64,000 nucleotides of DNA from Cristatella mucedo (GCA_009760855.2 WPIO01000059.1:463501-527500); one strand, 5' to 3'; counted from the first letter of the stretch, positions 34,496 to 49,387 are shown. Notes: generated by a model not told the origin, from the sequence alone. Numbers and translations: made by a program.

Positions 34496-37400
34496 TCTGG
34501 AGAAAGACTTTTGTAATGAGTAAAAGCCGATCGATTTGCTTTACAAAACCTAACATGTGTCTCTACAGTGCAGCGGCCACTGAAGTCTCCCGGTAGGCTG
34601 GCAGAGCTGGAGCTCTGGAGCTCTGGAGCAAGGACAATAGTGAGCTAAGGTGTTTAATTCGATGGAAGTCGGCGATGTCACTTAACTTTACAGCTTTCAA
34701 CATTGACAATGAAATATGTTCAGTTTTTTTGTGTTAGTTACTGTCAGTGATGTAGCAGCCTCCTTGACTGTTCAAGTGGTTCACTGCCTGAAGTGGAAAA
34801 CTTGACGGCACTAGTGGGAAGCTATCCGAACCACCTGAATAGCCGTTTGGACTGCAGGCGGCTGGCCTGACTGCATTCGATCAAGCAACTGCACCCGCTC
34901 GGCATGAGCTGAACAGCTAGTAACTGAATAGTCCCAGATACTTCAGGAACTTTGGAAATACCTAATTAGATCGTGCCCTGATGGACCTCTCGCTCGAGGC
35001 CCCCCGAAGGAGAGCCTGGCAAATCGAGACAGCCAATAGCAACAAAGCGAATCACTAACAATTTGATGCCCGGGGCGGACCGTAGTCGACCGTCAGCGAA
35101 AATCACAACGTGGAATCCATAACAATGATGGATAACGTGTCGGGGCGGCACTGCTGGGAATAAAATCGTAGGCATCCAGCACCACATAGTCAAAATCTGT
35201 AGACTCAGTGTAGTCAAAATTTGTAAAGGGGGCAGAGAGAAACTTGACCTCACCCAGGCAACATGCCAATTAAAGAGGTGACATGAAGCACAAGTCCGGG
35301 GGACAGCTTCTCGGCGAAGTACCGCAAATTCGGAGTGCAACGTTCGTTAGTCGTAAACTGTAATAAGGGGGCAGCCTGGTCTTGGCCGAGGTCGATCGAA
35401 CTTTACGCTCGGTCCGTCAGGTTCAGCATCAGCTCTCAGCGAGCTACTAGTCAAGCAATGCATCGAGTTCAAGGTAGTTTTGCTCACATTTTAGGTCGCT
35501 TTGATCTTTGGCTCCAGCCTATCTCTCAGATCTACGTACTCCCCCACTTGGCCAAGCATCGTACTACTAGCTTTTCGGAAGCTAACAATTTACCAATACC
35601 TCTTACAAACCTCAAAACCTTTGGAGACCGTGCATTTTGTTCGTATGCTTCCAAAGACTGCAACTAACTCCAGATTTACGTAACAAAATCCCTTGATATC
35701 ATCAAACAAAGGCAGTAGACTCTGCCCCCCCCCTACGGACAGACCTAGATAGAGACGTATTGTCACCACGTCCTGGTCTTACAGCGAAATTAAAAAGAAA
35801 TATTAGCTGATCGAACAGCCATTTTGCATGCTGGCACAAGAGCCTTAAAGGATATTACCACTGCTTGCAGTTAGCAATTCAGCAGCAGCTAGTTGCAGCA
35901 GGGACACGTGCTGCCCCCCACAGCCTGGCAGAGACTGGGGCAATCCCTACTCGTAGACCCGATCATTGCTGCAGATTGCCGTGCATTTCTGACAGTTTGC
36001 AAGCAAAGCAGCTCAAACATGCCAGTTTTACTTTGGAACCAGCAACATTTTTTACGTACTGACAATTAGAGCTTCTCGCTGCCAATTTCTTGTCGATTTG
36101 CTGCAAGTTTCGGTATTGGCACGGGCCATTGCTGTCGATTGCCATTCATTGCTCGCTATTGTACGTGCGCAATTGTTTGAAAGGATGTTTGATTGCACTT
36201 TAAACACTGCGTGCCGTGACGCATAAGATAAATTTGATCTTGGCCCAGTCACTTTCCTGGATGTTGAGATGGATCATAATGGATTGCCATACTTGCTCAG
36301 GCCATTGCCGTCGATTGCCATGCATTGCCCAAGATTCAATGGTCAAAGTGGATTGAAAGTATGTGTGCGGGCAGTGAGATGTTACGTGGAATGAGAATTA
36401 GACCTTAGTGCAGCCGATTTCTCGCCGATTTGCCACGGATTTCGGTATCGGCCCCTGCCATTGCTGCAGATTGACATGCATTGTTGACAATTAACGTGCA
36501 AAATAGCTTGAAGGTTCTACGATTTCCCTTTTAAAACAAAGAAATGTGAAGTGTGATGACAATTGTCACTTCTTGCAGCTGAACGTTTTGTTGACTTGCC
36601 ACGGATCATAGTGGATTGTTGCTTTGAGCCGAGCCGTTGCCGTAGAATGCCATGCAGTGCCCGAGATTGTACGAGGGCAATTGGTAAAAATGATGTGGTT
36701 GACTTTAACCAGTGTGCTTTGTAACATGCTTTTAAAATTGGACCAGTGCAAAACCAATTTCAGATCATTTTGCAGCAGATTGCTTCGGTTTTTCGGTATT
36801 GGCTTGGGCCATTGCAGTCGACTGCAGTGCATTGCTGCCGAATGGTCAAAGCAATTGTTGTAAATATGTGCGATTACACTGTAACCGAAGATTAGAGCAA
36901 CGTGCAATCATTATTAGAGGCTAAAGTGTAGGCATTCTGTTCGTGCTGTGGCGAGTAGTGGTGGATTGACGTACTGGCCCAGGTCATTGCAGTCGGCTAC
37001 TGCAGTCGATTGCAGTGCATTGCACGAGAACGGCCGTGTCAATGCAAGAGAAAGTTTTTAAGTACAATTTTTGCAGAGTGTACGCTCACACGCAATCAAA
37101 AGGAAGCTTTTAGAACAGGACTTATTTCCTTTCGCGGTGGAATGCAATGGATTGGGGAGTTGGCCCGGGCCACTGCAACCTTGCTTCAGTGGACTTCGTG
37201 AGAACGCGTGAGCGAAGTCGCGCAAAATTTTCTGGGTATGGCGTTCGTGTAGCGTCGTTTGATATTCCAAACTGTTGGGAACTTTTCGCAGCTGATTTGT
37301 GGTTGATTTAAAGGGAACTAGAATAGATTGCGGTGGATTGCCGTACAGGCAATTGAAGTTGAAGCTCGTTTGCATAAGTGCTCATGCCCACAATGACGTG

Positions 37401-37714
37401 AAATTTGGTGGATAAAATCAAACGTGCACTAAAATATTAACTCAAAATTTGAGCTCGCCAACGCCAAAGTCTTGTCAATTTTAGTCTAATTAGAGTGAAT
37501 TTGGGTGGATAGCGGTAATTCGTCAAACCTATCTGGGGTGACGGGTTCGACGATGTTCGGATCCAAATGTCGGCGAAGTCCCGACATCGACGCTGATTTG
37601 TCTTACTGCCGTAATATATTAGGTTCTGGACGAGTTCTATGAAAACATTCCTCGCCATCCTTTGCTATATCTCGCTTTCGTGAGCATGCTAAGGGTCAAC
37701 CGTCTCAGTGATTA

Positions 37715-37799
37715 GGTGAGCCGTGATGGCACACTATGTAAGGCGGTTGCTTTCACGACTTCGGTCTCGAGGTCGTGGGTTCGATTCCTGTGGTGGGCG
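37715..37799 (+). mobile_element. tRNA-derived SINE head, copy 4
   Basis: Identical to the element at 12206. Confidence 0.65.
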
Positions 37800-40700
37800 T
37801 TCCTTTATCGAAACTGCAAGCGGTGGTGATAGCCTTAAAGGCTCTTCTGTTGCTATATAAAAAGAGGCTGTTTAATCAGTTAGCTTTTTTTATTTATTCC
37901 ACACCGTCTAAATTTGAAATACTTCTTTCTTTTATAAACTGTTTTCTTTTCTATATTAGGTACGACAAAGGCGTGCGGATGTAAGTACTTGTACTCCACT
38001 TTGTTGCCACTAATTGCACCGAGTAAATTCGTCACCGCTATGGCAAGTGAAAACTCAGCTTGAATATCCAGATAATGACTACCGAGATATTTATTTGTCG
38101 TAGTGCCTGAATTATAATGCACAGCCTGCTGTTATGTGTTATCAGCGGTTAGGTGTTACACGAGCCGAAATAGCATGTCGCAATCGCATGTGCCAGTCAG
38201 TATGTCATGCTCAAGGCTCTAAACAAGTTGGAAGCTTCACTCTAGGTACAGAGTCTTGAACCGTAGTTGACAGGTGCCTCGCCGCTCGGCAGCTCGGTGG
38301 TGTGAAAGGGCGTTGTTTATCGAACTTTTAAGTAATGAAGGACGAATTAACTGTAAAGAGTTACTTTAAATTAGCATCTAAAACTCTCAGTCACAGCATG
38401 TGTTGGAGACGAATAGCGCTTGATGGTGGCAAGCGCACTCGAAGGACGCTCAATGAAGCTGTAGTGAGTTCACTGATTTACGACAACCCCCCTCGTAGAG
38501 GAATGGAGTACTTGCAGGCCTTCCTGCCAGTCCGATGCATGCATACTGTTGTTGGTAAGCTCGGCAGCGAAAAGTGTCTGTCGTGGACAGCACAGCTGCC
38601 ACGTGATTACGCCATCTATCATCTCTAAATCCCCAACAAGCAGCGTGATGAATTCAAGTTTATTATTTGCATTAATTTCCTTTCATTTTTGTGTCGCAAG
38701 CTACCAAATCGAAATATACATCCTTTTCAGTCGGCGCACAAGTTTATCCTATCTTCTTTCTCCGATCGCTTAACTCATGCCTCAAACAGACCGAAGCGAT
38801 GGCCGTAAAGGCTCTTCTGTCGCTATACAAAAAGATACTGTTTAATTAGCTAGGTATATTTTTGTTTGGTTATCGTATGAGTGTCGTGCGAATCAGCTGT
38901 TGCTGAACACCGGTCGTCCTGTCAAACTGACTTCTCTGTGCGATACCCAATCTCTAACTCTAATAATGGATCTGTCTTTGTGAAATGTAACTGTCTCTGT
39001 GGTCTATCTGTTGTCGGGCCCAAAAGCTTCTCCACCGGTCGCCGGACAGCTTACAATGTAAACCTTGACAGGTAACGCAACTTAAGATGTCGGTAAAGTT
39101 CTTTCAGGTTTTTTCGCATTCATTATTATTATTCCTTAAATTAAGCAATCCCAAGTAGTATTATGACTGCCATGATTATTTCGAATAGTAAGCACTTAGT
39201 CTTGTAAGTAATGAAGGACGAATCAACTGTAAAGAGTTGCTTTAAATTAGCATCTAAAACTCTCAGTCACAGCATGTGTTGGAGACAAATAGCAATTGAA
39301 TGGTGGCAAGCGTTCTCGAAGGACGATCAATGCAGCTGTACTGAGTTCACTGATTTGCGACGTCCCCCCTCCCCTCGTAGAGGAATGGAGTACTTGCAGG
39401 CCTTCCTGCCAGTCCGATGCGTGCATGCTGTTCTTGGTAAGCTCGCCAGCGAAGTGTGTCTGTCGTGGACAGCACAGCTGCCACGTGATTACGCCACATA
39501 TCTGCTCTAAATCCCCAAAACAAGCAGCGTGATGAATTCAAGGTTTCTTAATTTACTTTAATTTCCTTTCATTTTCGTGCTGCAAGCTACCAAATCGAAA
39601 TATACATCCTTTTCAGTCGGCGCACAAGTTTATCCTATCTTCTTTCTCCGATCGCTTAACTAATGCCTCAAACAGACCGAAGATCCTCTTTAGACGGTGC
39701 CTTTAGCTCCTACGGTCAACTCCGTGCGATCCTCATAGGTCGGCTAGCCAGGCATAGCAGGCAATGCGTTGAGACCTGACGCCCGCAATGCGTCAAACCG
39801 CAGCCACGCCGAACTCCAAATCGCTCAATAAAATAAATTAAAATTTGTGCTAACAAATTTGAACTTACTTTCAGACCCATTTTTACGCGCTCAGTATTGG
39901 GCAATGCATGGCAAATAAAGAAAATGGCCCGGTTTAAACACTGCAACGGGGTTGAAAGCATGCTCGCGAAATACGCCAGTATACGCATACTGCGATGCTA
40001 GAGACAAGTTGGGTCCTTTCCCAGAAGCTGTGCGGTCCACAATGTCGTTCGTTCGTACAGCAGAGAGCCAGCCGATGCCCAGCACCGACAGTGTATTACC
40101 AACGCACGGAGCTATAGAGCCCACGTCTCCCCTCGGTCCCTACTCTCGTGTGACTCCTGCCTCCTCCACTTTACAGTCCACCATCTGGCCACCAGTGGGT
40201 GACCGGCCTGGGTCCATGCCACATCGCAGGCTCATCAGAGGAGCCGGCATACAATACATACATACACACGTACATGCGAACTACACGCCCCCTTGACCTT
40301 AAGGTCACAAGTCAGGAGCCGGCATACAATACATACATACATACATACGTACATGCGAACTACACACGAGAAACGCCTATGCTCACGCCAAAGGAAGTGA
40401 AATTTTGTGAGAGATTTTGAGAGTGAGACAGCCTTTCCAGGGTAGAGTTGTTGGCGCAGGAAGGAGGATGATAATGGCGGCCAGACTTCCAGCCTCGAGG
40501 GCCTGCCTCGTTTTGCAGTCTGGTGGTTAACCAGAGACTGGCAGCTTTAGCTAGCCTTTACCTAGGCGCACCATTCGTCCATTTCGTCTTTTCCGGGCGT
40601 GCGGCGAAAAAAATGCCTCCTCCGCCGTGCCAGTCTCCGGCTTGGCCGCTGGGATCGCCGGTAGATTATAGAGGCAAGGCGGCCAGCAGTGTTGTCTGCT

Positions 40701-41021
40701 ACCGTGCTCGTTTTCAGACGCGGCTAAAGGCCGGCGTGGGCGTCACGGCGACCGACGCCGACCAGGATTCGCCATCTGCCCGCCGCCGGAAGCAGCTTGC
40801 TTCTGCAGTCAGGGCGGTAGGTCTTGGGTAGGGCGCTAACTACAGAATTGTGTGACAACTAGATAGGACCACAATTACTTGACCATGGGAACTAAATGCA
40901 CCGTCTCCAAAAGATCTCGGTTTGTTAGAGGCACGAGCTATTCGGCTTGTTAGATGCAACATAGAGCGACAGAAGAGAATTTACTGCTATCAGAACCGCT
41001 TGCAGCTACAATACAGGATCG

Positions 41022-41105
41022 CCTGCGCAGGATTCAAACCCACGACCTCGGGGAGCGAGATCGTGAAGAGCAACCAGCTTACCTAGTGTGCTATCACGGC
41101 TCACC
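41022..41105 (-). mobile_element. tRNA-derived SINE head, reverse, copy 4
   Basis: Same element as at 15503, with one extra G. Confidence 0.6.
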
Positions 41106-42078
41106 AACATGGCAGTAGCGATGTACACGACAGACACACTCTGCTGCCGAGCTTACCGCCAGCAGTCAGCATGTATCAGACTCGCAGGAAGGCCTGCAAT
41201 TAGGAATTCCAGACACTTTCAGAGGGGATAAGTCTCAGATAAAAGGATTTCTAAATCGTTTTTTGTATCGTCATTTGAAAACGCTTGCCATCATCCAAGG
41301 GCTATTGTCAGCAACACATGCTGTGACTGGGAGTTTTTTGGTGCTGATTTAAGGCATCTCTTTACAGTTGGTTCGTTCTTCATTGCTTGCAAGGCTAGGT
41401 GCTTTCCAGACTTCGAGGCTGAAGTCTATTTGAAATCGATACGGGCACACTAGCACGAATGGTGCAGCCAATTATGGCTCAGCTAGCGCGCTGCAGACTA
41501 TACAACTTAGACCTCGGAATCAAGCAGCCTCACTGTCATTGCAAGCCGCTGCTTGTCTCAGGTTCGGACGATGCTAAAGTCTATTCGAAATCGATACGGC
41601 ACACTAGCACGAAAGGTGCAGCCAATTATGGCTCAGCTATCACGCTGCAGACTTTAAAACTTGAACCTTGGAATCAAGCAGCCTCACTGTCATTGCAAGC
41701 CGCTGCTGGTCTCAGGTTTCTGAGATTGCAGAATTCGAGGCGGATCAATGATGTGGCCCTTAAGTCCCGTAAAGGGCAACAGTCTGAGCGGACATCAGTA
41801 ACCAGGGATTGCAGTGCCTGGGCAGGCCAGGGAGAGGCAGTTCACTGGCAGCTAAGGCCACGACACAGTATCATGAAATGAAAGCTGCGAGCTGTGTAAT
41901 ATGACTAAATGACAGAACAGCGAAAAGGTAGTGAACGCTGCTCTACGTTTCCTAACTGCCTCATATAACTGGCAGGGGGTGAGCATAGCAGCAACACGAG
42001 CAAAGCTATCGCTGGAGAGTGGCCCTGGGCACAGCTGCCTTGACCGCTTTGCAATGCATCAAAGTGAAGCCCCCAGTG

Positions 42079-42079
42079 N
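42079..42079. other. Single N replacing 57 bp
   Basis: Copy 3 has 57 bp (33638-33694) at the matching place, so this is a second join between assembled pieces. Confidence 0.9.
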
Positions 42080-42245
42080 CACGGCTAAGCTCCAGTTTGT
42101 GTGCAGATACTGACAATGGCACGGCTACAGGTGAAGGTCGGAGGAGGCACTCAAGCAGCATCGAGAGTGCTCACTCGGTCGCGCCAGCAATCTCGGCCGG
42201 CCGGCTAGACCGCCGGGCCGAAGGCGTGAATGGTAGCCATGTAGG

Positions 42246-42894
42246 CTACCATTCACGGTAGGCTAGCCGCAAGGCGAGCACGAACGAGATGCCTTTGCTG
42301 CTGTAAAGAAGGGCGCTCAACACGAACTGCTGTATCTTCTCTTTGTCCAGCTGCATGGGAAGGCAGCTCGCGTCGAAGCCGCAGTCATCGGCCTCGAACT
42401 TGGCGTCGGCCTCGAGCTCGATGACGTGCTCGAGCAGGCGCACAATTTCGAGCCCGGCAGCAGTGGAGCAGCTAGCGAACTGCTGACGAGCGTCGGGCGG
42501 CAGGGCGGCGGAGAGCGGCGACGAAGTAGGGAGCGCCGTAGACGGCTCGGTTCTCGGCGGGCAAATCGAGGAACGGAGGCGGCAGGCCGAGCTTCTGCAT
42601 CAGCTCGTCGATCTCGGCGGCTCTCGGCTCGGCGTCGGCCGGCAGAGCGGCCTTGACCTGGCCGGCCAAGACCTTGAGACGCAGATTGACTTCGTGAGCT
42701 TGATCCGAGAGTGGTCGAACGGCGTCGTCGCCGCCTTCACCGGAAGCGTCGATGTCGGTCTCTTGGCAGGGGCTGCTGCTGCTGCTGCTGGCTGCTGGGT
42801 CTGCATCTGGCAGCTGCAGCTGCCGCAGGATGACTTTTCTCAGCTGCTCTCGCTTGTCGGCCGAAATACTCAAATAACGCAAATACCGAAAACT
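42246..42894 (-). pseudogene. Same ORF/exon, copy 4 (frameshifted)
   Basis: Carries an extra G near 42503 (frameshift), an inserted CAT triplet near 42355 and a longer CTG/Ser-coding run near 42770-42790. The predicted splice-site region is also altered. Same family as the other copies. Confidence 0.5.
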
Positions 42895-45800
42895 CTGGAG
42901 AAAAGACTTTTGTAATGAGTAAAAGCCGATCGATTTGCTTTACAAAACCTAACATGTGTCTCTACAGTGCAGCGGCCACTGAAGTCTCCCCGGTAGGCTG
43001 GCAGAGCTGGAGCTCTGGAGCTCTGGAGCAAGGACAATAGTGAGCTAAGGTGTTTAATTCGATGGAAGTCGGCGATGTGTCACTTAACTTTACAGCTTTC
43101 AACATTGACAAATGAAAATATGTTCAGTTTTTGTGTTTAGTTACTGTCAGTGATGTAGCAGCCTCCTTGACTGTTCAAGTGGTTTCACTGCCTGAAGTGG
43201 AAAACTTGACGGCACTAGTGGGAAGCTATCCGAACCACCTGAATAGCCGTTTGGACTGCAGGCGGCTGGCCTGACTGCATTCGATCAAGCAACTGCACCC
43301 GCTCGGCATGAGCTGAACAGCTAGTAACTGAATAGTCCCAGATACTTCAGGAACTTTGGAAATACCTAATTAGATCGTGCCCTGATGGACCTCTCGCTCG
43401 AGGCCCCCCGAAGGAGAGCCTGGCAAATCGAGACAGCCAATAGCAACAAAGCGAATCACTAACAATTTGATGCCCGGCGGGCGGACCGTAGTCGACCGTC
43501 AGCGAAAATCACAACGTGGAATCCATAACAATGATGGATAACGTGTCGGGGCGGCACTGCTGGGAATAAAATCGTAGGCATCCAGCACCACATAGTCAAA
43601 ATCTGTAGACTCAGTGTAGTCAAAATTTGTAAAGGGGGCAGAGAGAAACTTGACCTCACCCAGGGCAACATGCCAATTAAAGAGGTGACATGAAGCACAA
43701 CTCAGTCCGGGGGGACAGCTTCTCGGCGAAGTACCCAAAATTCAAATTCGGAGTGTGCAACGTTCGTTAGTCGTAAACTGTAATAAGGGGGGCAGCCTGG
43801 TCTTGGCCGAGGTCGATCGAACTTTACGCTCGGTCCGTCAGGTTCAGCATCAGCTCTCAGCGAGCTACTAGTCAAGCAATGCATCGAGTTCAAGGTAGTT
43901 TTGCTCACATTTTAGGTCGCTTTGATCTTTGGCTCCAGCCTATCTCTCAGATCTACGTACTCCCCCACTTGGCCAAGCATCGTACTACTAGCTTTTCGGA
44001 AGCTAACAATTTACCAATACCTCTTACAAACCTCAAAACCTTTGGAGACCGTGCATTTTGTTCGTATGCTTCCAAAGACTGCAACTAACTCCAGATTTAC
44101 GTAACAAAATCCCTTGATATCATCAAACAAAGGCAGTAGACTCTGCCCCCCCCCCCTACGGACAGACCTAGATAGAGACGTATTGTCACCACGTCCTGGT
44201 CTTACAGCGAAATTAAAAAGAAATATTAGCTGATCGAACAGCCATTTTGCATGCTGGCACAAGAGCCTTAAAGGATATTACCACTGCTTGCAGTTAGCAA
44301 TTCAGCAGCAGCTAGTTGCAGCAGGGACACGTGCTGCCCCCCACAGCCTGGCAGAGACTGGGGCAATCCCTACTCGTAGACCCGATCATTGCTGCAGATT
44401 GCCGTGCATTTTGGAACCAGCAACATTTTTTACGTACTGACAATTAGAGCTTCTCGCTGCCAATTTCTTGTCGATTTGCTGCAAGTTTCGGTATTGGCAC
44501 GGGCCATTGCTGTCGATTGCCATTCATTGCTCGCTATTGTACGTGCGCAATTGTTTGAAAGGATGTTTGATTGCACTTTAAACACTGCGTGCCGTGACGC
44601 ATAAGATAAATTTGATCTTGGCCCAGTCACTTTCCTGGATGTTGAGATGGATCATAATGGATTGCCATACTTGCTCAGGCCATTGCCGTCGATTGCCATG
44701 CATTGCCCAAGATTCAATGGTCAAAGTGGATTGAAAGTATGTGTGCGGGCAGTGAGATGTTACGTGGAATGAGAATTAGACCTTAGTGCAGCCGATTTCT
44801 CGCCGATTTGCCACGGATTTCGGTATCGGCCCCTGCCATTGCTGCAGATTGACATGCATTGTTGACAATTAACGTGCAAAATAGCTTGAAGGTTCTACGA
44901 TTTCCCTTTTAAAACAAAGAAATGTGAAGTGTGATGACAATTGTCACTTCTTGCAGCTGAACGTTTTGTTGACTTGCCACGGATCATAGTGGATTGTTGC
45001 TTTGAGCCGAGCCGTTGCCGTAGAATGCCATGCAGTGCCCGAGATTGTACGAGGGCAATTGGTAAAAATGATGTGGTTGACTTTAACCAGTGTGCTTTGT
45101 AACATGCTTTTAAAATTGGACCAGTGCAAAACCAATTTCAGATCATTTTGCAGCAGATTGCTTCGGTTTTCGGTATTGGCTTGGGCCATTGCAGTCGACT
45201 GCAGTGCATTGCTGCCGAATGGTCAAAGCAATTGTTGTAAATATGTGCGATTACACTGTAACCGAAGATTAGAGCAACGTGCAATCATTATTAGAGGCTA
45301 AAGTGTAGGCATTCTGTTCGTGCTGTGGCGAGTAGTGGTGGATTGACGTACTGGCCCAGGTCATTGCAGTCGGCTACTGCAGTCGATTGCAGTGCATTGC
45401 ACGAGAACGGCCGTGTCAATGCAAGAGAAAGTTTTTAAGTACAATTTTTGCAGAGTGTACGCTCACACGCAATCAAAAGGAAGCTTTTAGAACAGGACTT
45501 ATTTCCTTTCGCGGTGGAATGCAATGGATTGGGGAGTTGGCCCGGGCCACTGCAACCTTGCTTCAGTGGACTTCGTGAGAACGCGTGAGCGAAGTCGCGC
45601 AAAATTTTCTGGGTATGGCGTTCGTGTAGCGTCGTTTGATATTCCAAACTGTTGGGAACTTTTCGCAGCTGATTTGTGGTTGATTTAAAGGGAACTAGAA
45701 TAGATTGCGGTGGATTGCCGTACAGGCAATTGAAGTTGAAGCTCGTTTGCATAAGTGCTCATGCCCACAATGACGTGAAATTTGGTGGATAAAATCAAAC

Positions 45801-46091
45801 GTGCACTAAAATATTAACTCAAAATTTGAGCTCGCCAACGCCAAAGTCTTGTCAATTTTAGTCTAATTAGAGTGAATTTGGGTGGATAGCGGTAATTCGT
45901 CAAACCTATCTGGGGTGACGGGTTCGACGATGTTCGGATCCAAATGTCGGCGAAGTCCCGACATCGACGCTGATTTGTCTTACTGCCGTAATATATTAGG
46001 TTCTGGACGAGTTCTATGAAAACATTCCTCGCCATCCTTTGCTATATCTCGCTTTCGTGAGCATGCTAAGGGTCAACCGTCTCAGTGATTA

Positions 46092-46176
46092 GGTGAGCCG
46101 TGATGGCACACTATGTAAGGCGGTTGCTTTCACGACTTCGGTCTCGAGGTCGTGGGTTCGATTCCTGTGGTGGGCG
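46092..46176 (+). mobile_element. tRNA-derived SINE head, copy 5
   Basis: Identical to the element at 12206. Confidence 0.65.
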
Positions 46177-49100
46177 TTCCTTTATCGAAACTGCAAGCGG
46201 TGGTGATAGCCTTAAAGGCTCTTCTGTTGCTATATAAAAAGAGGCTGTTTAATCAGTTAGCTTTTTTTATTTATTCCACACCGTCTAAATTTGAAATACT
46301 TCTTTCTTATAAACTGTTTCTTTTCTATATTAGGTACGACAAAGGCGTGCGGATGTAAGTACTTGTACTCCACTTTGTTGCCACTAATTGCACCGAGTAA
46401 ATTCGTCACCGCTATGGCAAGTGAAAACTCAGCTTGAATATCCAGATAATGACTACCGAGATATTTATTTGTCGTAGTGCCTGAATTATAATGCACAGCC
46501 TGCTGTTATGTGTTATCAGCGGTTAGGTGTTACACGAGCCGAAATAGCATGTCGCAATCGCATGTGCCAGTCAGTATGTCATGCTCAAGGCTCTAAACAA
46601 GTTGGAAGCTTCACTCTAGGTACAGAGTCTTGAACCGTAGTTGACAGGTGCCTCGCCGCTCGGCAGCTCGGTGGTGTGAAAGGGCGTTGTTTATCGAACT
46701 TTTAAGTAATGAAGGACGAATTAACTGTAAAGAGTTACTTTAAATTAGCATCTAAAACTCTCAGTCACAGCATGTGTTGGAGACGAATAGCGCTTGAATG
46801 GTGGCAAGCGCACTCGAAGGACGCTCAATGAAGCTGTAGTGAGTTCACTGATTTACGACAACCCCCCTCGTAGAGGAATGGAGTACTTGCAGGCCTTCCT
46901 GCCAGTCCGATGCATGCATACTGTTGTTGGTAAGCTCGGCAGCGAAAAGTGTCTGTCGTGGACAGCACAGCTGCCACGTGATTACGCCATCTATCATCTC
47001 TAAATCCCCAACAAGCAGCGTGATGAATTCAAGTTTATTATTTGCATTAATTTCCTTTCATTTTTGTGTCGCAAGCTACCAAATCGAAATATACATCCTT
47101 TTCAGTCGGCGCACAAGTTTATCCTATCTTCTTTCTCCGATCGCTTAACTCATGCCTCAAACAGACCGAAGCGATGGCCGTAAAGGCTCTTCTGTCGCTA
47201 TACAAAAAGATACTGTTTAATTAGCTAGGTATATTTTTGTTTGGTTATCGTATGAGTGTCGTGCGAATCAGCTGTTGCTGAACACCGGTCGTCCTGTCAA
47301 ACTGACTTCTCTGTGCGATACCCAATCTCTAACTCTAATAATGGACCTGTCTTTGTGAAATGTAACTGTCTCTGTGGTCTATCTGTTGTTGTCGGGCCCA
47401 AAAGCTTCTCCACCGGTCGCCGGACAGCTTACAATGTAACCTTGACAGGTAACGCAACTTAAGATGTCGGTAAAGTTCTTTCAGGTTTTTCGCATTCATT
47501 ATTATTATTCCTTAAATTAAGCAATCCCAAGTAGTATTATGACTGCCATGATTATTTCGAATAGTAAGCACTTAGTCTTGTAAGTAATGAAGGACGAATC
47601 AACTGTAAAGAGTTGCTTTAAATTAGCATCTAAAACTCTCAGTCACAGCATGTGTTGGAGACAAATAGCAATTGAATGGTGGCAAGCGTTCTCGAAGGAC
47701 GATCAATGCAGCTGTACTGAGTTCACTGATTTGCGACGTCCCCCCTCCCCTCGTAGAGGAATGGAGTACTTGCAGGCCTTCCTGCCAGTCCGATGCGTGC
47801 ATGCTGTTCTTGGTAAGCTCGCCAGCGAAGTGTGTCTGTCGTGGACAGCACAGCTGCCACGTGATTACGCCACATATCTGCTCTAAATCCCCAAAACAAG
47901 CAGCGTGATGAATTCAAGGTTTCTTAATTTACTTTAATTTCCTTTCATTTTCGTGCTGCAAGCTACCAAATCGAAATATACATCCTTTTCAGTCGGCGCA
48001 CAAGTTTATCCTATCTTCTTTCTCCGATCGCTTAACTAATGCCTCAAACAGACCGAAGATCCTCTTTAGACGGTGCCTTTAGCTCCTACGGTCAACTCCG
48101 TGCGATCCTCATAGGTCGGCTAGCCAGGCATAGCAGGCAATGCGTTGAGACCTGACGCCCGCAATGCGTCAAACCGCAGCCACGCCGAACTCCAAATCGC
48201 TCAATAAAATAAATTAAAATTTGTGCTAACAAATTTGAACTTACTTTCAGACCATTTTACGCGCTCAGTATTGGGCAATGCATGGCAAATAAAGAAAATG
48301 GCCCGGTTAAACACTGCAACGGGGTTGAAAGCATGCTCGCGAAATACGCCAGTATACGCATACTGCGATGCTAGAGACAAGTTGGGTCCTTTCCCAGAAG
48401 CTGTGCGGTCCACAATGTCGTTCGTTCGTACAGCAGAGAGCCAGCCGATGCCCAGCACCGACAGTGTATTACCAACGCACGGAGCTATAGAGCCCACGTC
48501 TCCCCTCGGTCCCTACTCTCGTGTGACTCCTGCCTCCTCCACTTTACAGTCCACCATCTGGCCACCAGTGGGTGACCGGCCTGGGTCCATGCCACATCGC
48601 AGGCTCATCAGAGGAGCCGGCATACAATACATACATACACACGTACATGCGAACTACACGCCCCCTTGACCTTAAGGTCACAAGTCAGGAGCCGGCATAC
48701 AATACATACATACATACATACGTACATGCGAACTACACACGAGAACGCCTATGCTCACGCCAAAGGAAGTGAAATTTTGTGAGAGATTTTGAGAGTGAGA
48801 CAGCCTTTCCAGGGTAGAGTTGTTGGCGCAGGAAGGAGGATGATAATGGCGGCCAGACTTCCAGCCTCGAGGGCCTGCCTCGTTTGCAGTCTGGTGGTTA
48901 ACCAGAGACTGGCAGCTTTAGCTAGCCTTTACCTAGGCGCACCATTCGTCCATTTCGTCTTTCCGGGCGTGCGGCGAAAAAATGCCTCCTCCGCCGTGCC
49001 AGTCTCCGGCTTGGCCGCTGGGATCGCCGGTAGATTATAGAGGCAAGGCGGCCAGCAGTTGTCTGCTACCGTGCTCGTTTTCAGACGCGGCTAAAGGCCG

Positions 49101-49387
49101 GCGTTTGCGTCACGGCGACCGACGCCGACCAGGATTCGCCATCTGCCGACGCCGGAAGCAGCTTGCTTCTGCAGTCAGGGCGGTAGGTCTTGGGTAGGGC
49201 GCTAACTACAGAATTGTGTGACAACTAGATAGGACCACAATTACTTGACCATGGGAACTAAATGCACCGTCTCCAAAAGATCTCGGTTTGTTAGAGGCAC
49301 GAGCTATTCGGCTTGTTAGATGCAACATAGAGCGACAGAAGAGAATTTACTGCTATCAGAACCGCTTGCAGCTACAATACAGGATCG

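Larger units (their letters stand above)
26409..34841 (+). repeat. 8.4-kb tandem unit, copy 3 (8433 bp)
   Basis: Clean copy. Landmarks: LINE-A fragment 27025-27290, ~175-bp array 27520-28930, SINE heads 29285-29369 (+) and 32586-32668 (-), hairpin 33839-33871, ORF 33860-34495 (frameshifted). Shares a C variant (aataatggacctg, near 30543) with copy 5, whereas copies 1, 2 and 4 have T. Confidence 0.95.
34842..43245 (+). repeat. 8.4-kb tandem unit, copy 4 (8404 bp)
   Basis: Clean until about 39.8 kb, then small insertions accumulate. An N at 42079 replaces 57 bp. Landmarks: LINE-A fragment 35455-35725, ~175-bp array 35960-37345, SINE heads 37715-37799 (+) and 41022-41105 (-), hairpin 42225-42257, ORF 42246-42894. 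Confidence 0.95.
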
